From contig JAOUNS010000017.1 in the NCBI GenBank assembly GCA_029880855.1, positions 23,171 to 87,170 on the forward strand: a stretch of 64,000 nucleotides of DNA, read 5' to 3'. The stretch is from Gammaproteobacteria bacterium (GTDB taxonomy: Bacteria > Pseudomonadota > Gammaproteobacteria > UBA6429 > Thiohalophilaceae). The notes under the pieces were generated by a model. The model did not search any database and was not told the origin of the DNA. It saw nothing but the letters and a program-made list of their open reading frames with translations. Of this stretch, positions 63,801-64,000 are shown piece by piece (position 1 is the first letter of the stretch; each line of letters opens with the position of its first letter). The translations under genes and the position numbers were made by a program.

Positions 63801-64000
63801 CAGCCCGGTATCATCAAAGGTGAGCACGGCCTCTTTACCGGCTGTCAGATTCACACTACCCAGTTTGGCGGAAATCAGACCGTCGTTTTGCACCTGTTTG
63901 CCCAGCAGGGTGACATCACCGCCCAGCGAGGCATTGATGGTGCCGCTGTTGATGACTTTTCCGTCCACACCGGGGATTTCTCTGAAGATGTAGTCACCGT
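54840..64000 (-). CDS. Giant two-partner-secretion exoprotein with long internal repeats (5' end outside window)
   Basis: At least 3,052 residues, with the start and signal peptide beyond base 64000. The first visible part (YIFREIPGVDGKVINSG) lies inside the TPS secretion domain and continues into IDPAVMNNGQIHAEGGQVLL and SVCQDVFSQAVNTNGLDQA, about 80% like the first exoprotein. A beta-helix and cadherin-like stretch follow to about residue 1,000. Residues near 1,000-1,850 hold about ten copies of a 94-residue unit, separate from the smaller GGxGNDTF repeats at 1,950-2,400. The last 250 residues include ESLSEIDPAIFTSVSNYYYA and an acidic, lysine-rich end, matching the tail of the first gene. 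A TpsB partner is expected upstream, beyond the window. Function is inferred as surface adhesion. Confidence 0.88.
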   Translation of the reverse strand, partial: GDYIFREIPGVDGKVINSGTINASLGGDVTLLGKQVQNDGLISAKLGSVNLTAGKEAVLTFDDTGLVGIRVTKEVLQEEIGIDPAVMNNGQIHAEGGQVLLTASVCQDVFSQAVNTNGLDQATSVVVHPDGTFTLGGGADVVNTGSINVSKTTDTAKDPNVARIVLIGENVTSSGVIRADNTNGNGGEIELHANNTTLLTGNSFTSARSESNGKGGLVKLLGDRVGLFDQSIVDVSGDLGGGQALIGGDYQGNNPLMRNANRTIIHTGTQVYADALTNGDGGKVIMWADDYNLFYGNIFARGGSESGNGGFAEVSGKNYLDFVGGVDLSAATGVNGTLLLDPKDIIIDIAPSSDPFPFLYNDFFDIPDLLTTLNNVELANRLSFVNVTLRANNDIIFAADVDVRPFGLSNDLILEAGRSIIITDNVGIYLDTSSFIATINSSFADIGNRDPGPAQFFMGSGSRIVTGGSPQGDITITADTAVFPVGGIVIESLDTRSYNPNRNSGSILINTPDGDIELNNNLLTDGDSRLNSGERAGNISISTGTGNIFTAPGILVSANGGDGEVTGGFGRDGGNVSFFAGSNILFQGTVSADGGDGYLDTADFAGNISITAGLDVTFIGDIFARGGDTFNGSPIDDAGRGGNISVNAGQNLTYSGVIDSSGGNVISANGNGGNAGFIQMNSGNDLSLTGAVRANGGQAQGNNGGSSGSIDLFLNRNFNLQGSIETYRGTRIGPGINRSITINGDFPGGSFYISDGSRLISANTMLFGFGLLSNLIVDNTATTVWFVNGADSGVFNNLNGIPFVSPGGEVFNGDVSFIGMSSLIGGTGVDVFNISGFGMLSGLINGGGGIDSLDIIVPVTTVQLGDTTFFDAVVDPNLNVHNVETITASGFGNTIIGASDQSYTWSVNASASGVVSPTTGSTAENTVTFTSFDTLTGGSDVDTFDISADKNWTLNGGDNNDVYNISSNYFGSLNGQNGDDVFTVGTGVSFIGLINGGNNGGNGDLLQGADQTNFWQISSPGGGLLNANVSFVGIERLTGGTNDDTFTYVGAGDISGLVDGGGHIVLDRVDMSSMGTVSITLDSIKFTNIELFNGNNVSSTLTADNFVNNWSIDGENDGSINGIRFVDFNNLVGGANDDMFTFIGSGNITGSVNGSGQAVRDIVDMQNLATANVTLGAAGYSNIERFIGNNTDSTLTGENIVNDWQISGTNDGTVNGIEFFDFNNLTGGTNPDIFTMLATGRINGLIDGGDTIAGNNELIGRDSNSTWTIDALNGGSVRTVSTIYVNRFDRIQNLTGGSGNDTFNYSGAGSTAGGVVDGGNHTVRDSVDMSTLGTASVNLGTGFTNIERFTGNNVSSTLTAGDTTNTWLITDENDGSVNGIDFIDFNNLIGGSDDDMFTYSDPGNITGLVNGGGHLFGDEVNMVNLAVANVILGTRFTNIELFTGNNVDSTITGADVVNGWTIDNENDGSVNSIQFLDFNKLVGGANDDTFTFTSTGSITGSVDGGAHNNRDSVDMSALTTVSITLGSSGFNNIERYTGNNSDSTLTGENIPNTWNITDLNDGTVNGIEFFDFNNLIGGTEDDLFVYTGAGSIATLVDGGGEAFQDRVDMSLLPAVTLGIGVGFINIERFIGNNSDSTLIGQDVATDWNIFGENDVTVNGIQYVDFNNLTGGLEDDTFFYTGTGSTTGLVNGGAHGVRDSVNMSGLGVVNVSLGNGFANIERFTGNNSDSTLFAGDAANSWLINGVNDGIVNSIEFFNFNILNGGAADDTFTYTGTGSIATMVNGGGQTVRDVVDMSALGSVSVTVNNGFGNIERFIGNDSDSTLRGADTVNSWNITGINDGNINGIEFVNFNNLTGGSARDTFTFAADTNLAGLLDGGGAPLNTDGDIVNLVALAGPVSVSLNTVLSPESINMINVENINGNNDPGSVLIAGSAQNHTWDINGFAGNNSGQIDLLINFSGFANLVGGNATDNFIFRNTGWINGLVDGGTGNDTVDITQLTGNRTVQLGSPDAMNPDAIVLNPAVLNVDYVENINANAAFNNTLRGDNYANVWNNTTGRDGNVTRTIPAPLEISFTAFTGFANLVGGLNIDEFNITGSLNSVSTGRGLNLVVVGDGSTGGTVTTITGGIDADEFTINTNSTVGSINGDGGNDTFRLMNGSVLTGQIDGGDGNDTVDFSDQAVVDITLGSNIAGVTQVETVIGNNTNSTLRGPSGPLAGDTFWTISAGNSGQVVGDADITDGQPDSLNFVGFNILEGGSTVDTFTINAIYTGTIRGNGNNDQFFINAGVNTIDGGFGNDAYFINANISTILDAFGDDTFYINTNLTGTINGGFGDDTFNISTTMSGTLNGDGGNDRFIFISPGVTVGAINGGLDTDTIIAANQPNVWNISSDNTGTLNGNNIIGVEQLTGNDAVDTYILNANITGYANGMGGNDVYTINAAITGSLDGGPANDTFNFVSGSAERVTGNSGDDILNVSVNPGVGLNKIIFDGGSGINLVTITGGSDQFSATYNIGVPEGAFLYDQLLYVSSSNQYNILYRQITDVVDTAAAANYQINGTNSNDTIVMNYAAPEPAMGRPVQEFNSIRVGANPAIYFENKTGLSVDGGAGANDMLILDSNINLPATDLSINMESIDSTNNVVDFQINASSISFNNTVSIDSMGGRLLTETGAVTINNTGAIYLQNLSTSELTIVDLATSGLVDIITGGNVIGSDLTHGNTLNLTSGGDITLTGSNTLSGALTLIGNNVLLDNHINTSLSGDMNSLTVDLFGNNLTANGNFADITVNQGNVVSITSANDLGINTIVANSVSLYSTNGGILDLNLDQVNVITASLTIESAAGVGTPGDLFETETAALNVFNSGNNNSSVNIINQGPVTLNRLINTGDINYINENGDVRLGLLDAGFDSGDLNMTVRYGSIIGDPGSPDLQARNAEVRVPNGDFGSEGRYIRVQVRDRFLLFANNSFVLYLNVPSQIEDLSSFSRSAFAFGVLDSESMIEIESLSEIDPAIFTSVSNYYYAELAIMLPDEQSATASDEEEKKRRQREKMEELNNLHQNN
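58400..60900. repeat. About ten 94-residue tandem repeats in the second exoprotein
   Basis: Each unit of about 282 bases encodes a pattern like GGANDDTFTFTSTG, then a GGAHNNRDSVDMSAL-like strand, GFNNIERYTGNNSDSTLTGE, and a WNITDLNDGTVNGIEFFDFN end. Copies start near 60865, 60583, 60310, 60095, 59815, 59535, 59255, 58975, 58690 and 58410. The repeats differ at many positions, so the array is not recent. Confidence 0.8.

Noticed and set aside
1..64000. tRNA, rRNA, riboswitch or prophage genes
   Set aside because: None was recognised on reading; no cloverleaf with a TTCGAATC-type arm, no c-di-GMP riboswitch core and no integrase were found, though a covariance-model search would be needed to be sure.

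Overview
The window looks like chromosome of a gammaproteobacterium of roughly balanced base composition. Supporting genes are mnmE with its terminal CIGK motif, a YchJ protein, an HdfR-like LysR regulator, msrB, two-partner-secretion exoproteins and several families of short intergenic repeats. A DsrE2-type protein, two rhodanese fusions and a SoxH-like beta-lactamase-fold hydrolase hint at active sulfur chemistry. The species cannot be named from this. No tRNA, rRNA, CRISPR array, integrase or transposase was seen.

Layout. 1-7,300: the end of a TAXI-type solute-binding protein, a small lipoprotein, an M50 protease, a GNAT enzyme, a class 3 lipase with an upstream DUF6795-like gene, a small exported protein, an HdfR-like regulator and an alpha/beta hydrolase. 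7,315-16,243: a minus-strand signalling operon with a REC-PAS-PAS-GGDEF-EAL protein followed by three histidine kinases, one carrying a periplasmic-binding-protein-like sensor. 16,390-23,145: a methyltransferase, a 25-codon membrane ORF, a zinc metallopeptidase with an ATP-grasp enzyme, a GAF histidine kinase, a chalcone-isomerase-like protein and a membrane diguanylate cyclase. 23,204-30,609: two adjacent exported cupredoxin/multicopper-oxidase-like proteins, then two Crp/Fnr regulators on either side of a large LRR protein. 30,898-35,879: DsrE2, an exported unknown, a YdeI-tail protein, a lipoprotein aminopeptidase and a membrane pentapeptide-repeat protein.

35,900-36,805 is a gene-free patch of nested inverted repeats. 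After it come mnmE, a YchJ protein and a CBS/DUF21 transporter, an outer-membrane-like protein, a TonB-C-like lipoprotein, a GFA enzyme, two linked unknown envelope genes, msrB and the beta-lactamase-fold hydrolase. 45,755-48,335 is a divergent module: an ArsR-rhodanese regulator faces a sterol-desaturase-like hydroxylase and a VTT-rhodanese membrane protein across a perfect inverted repeat.

48,355-64,000 holds two tandem, clearly paralogous, giant two-partner-secretion exoproteins (2,012 residues, and more than 3,042 residues running off the window). They share their secretion domain and a distinctive C-terminal tail. The larger one carries about ten copies of a 94-residue repeat. The most promising material for new biology is the four-gene signalling operon, the divergent rhodanese module with its operator, the two exoproteins, the peptidase/ATP-grasp pair, the lipase/DUF6795 pair and the inverted-repeat patch.
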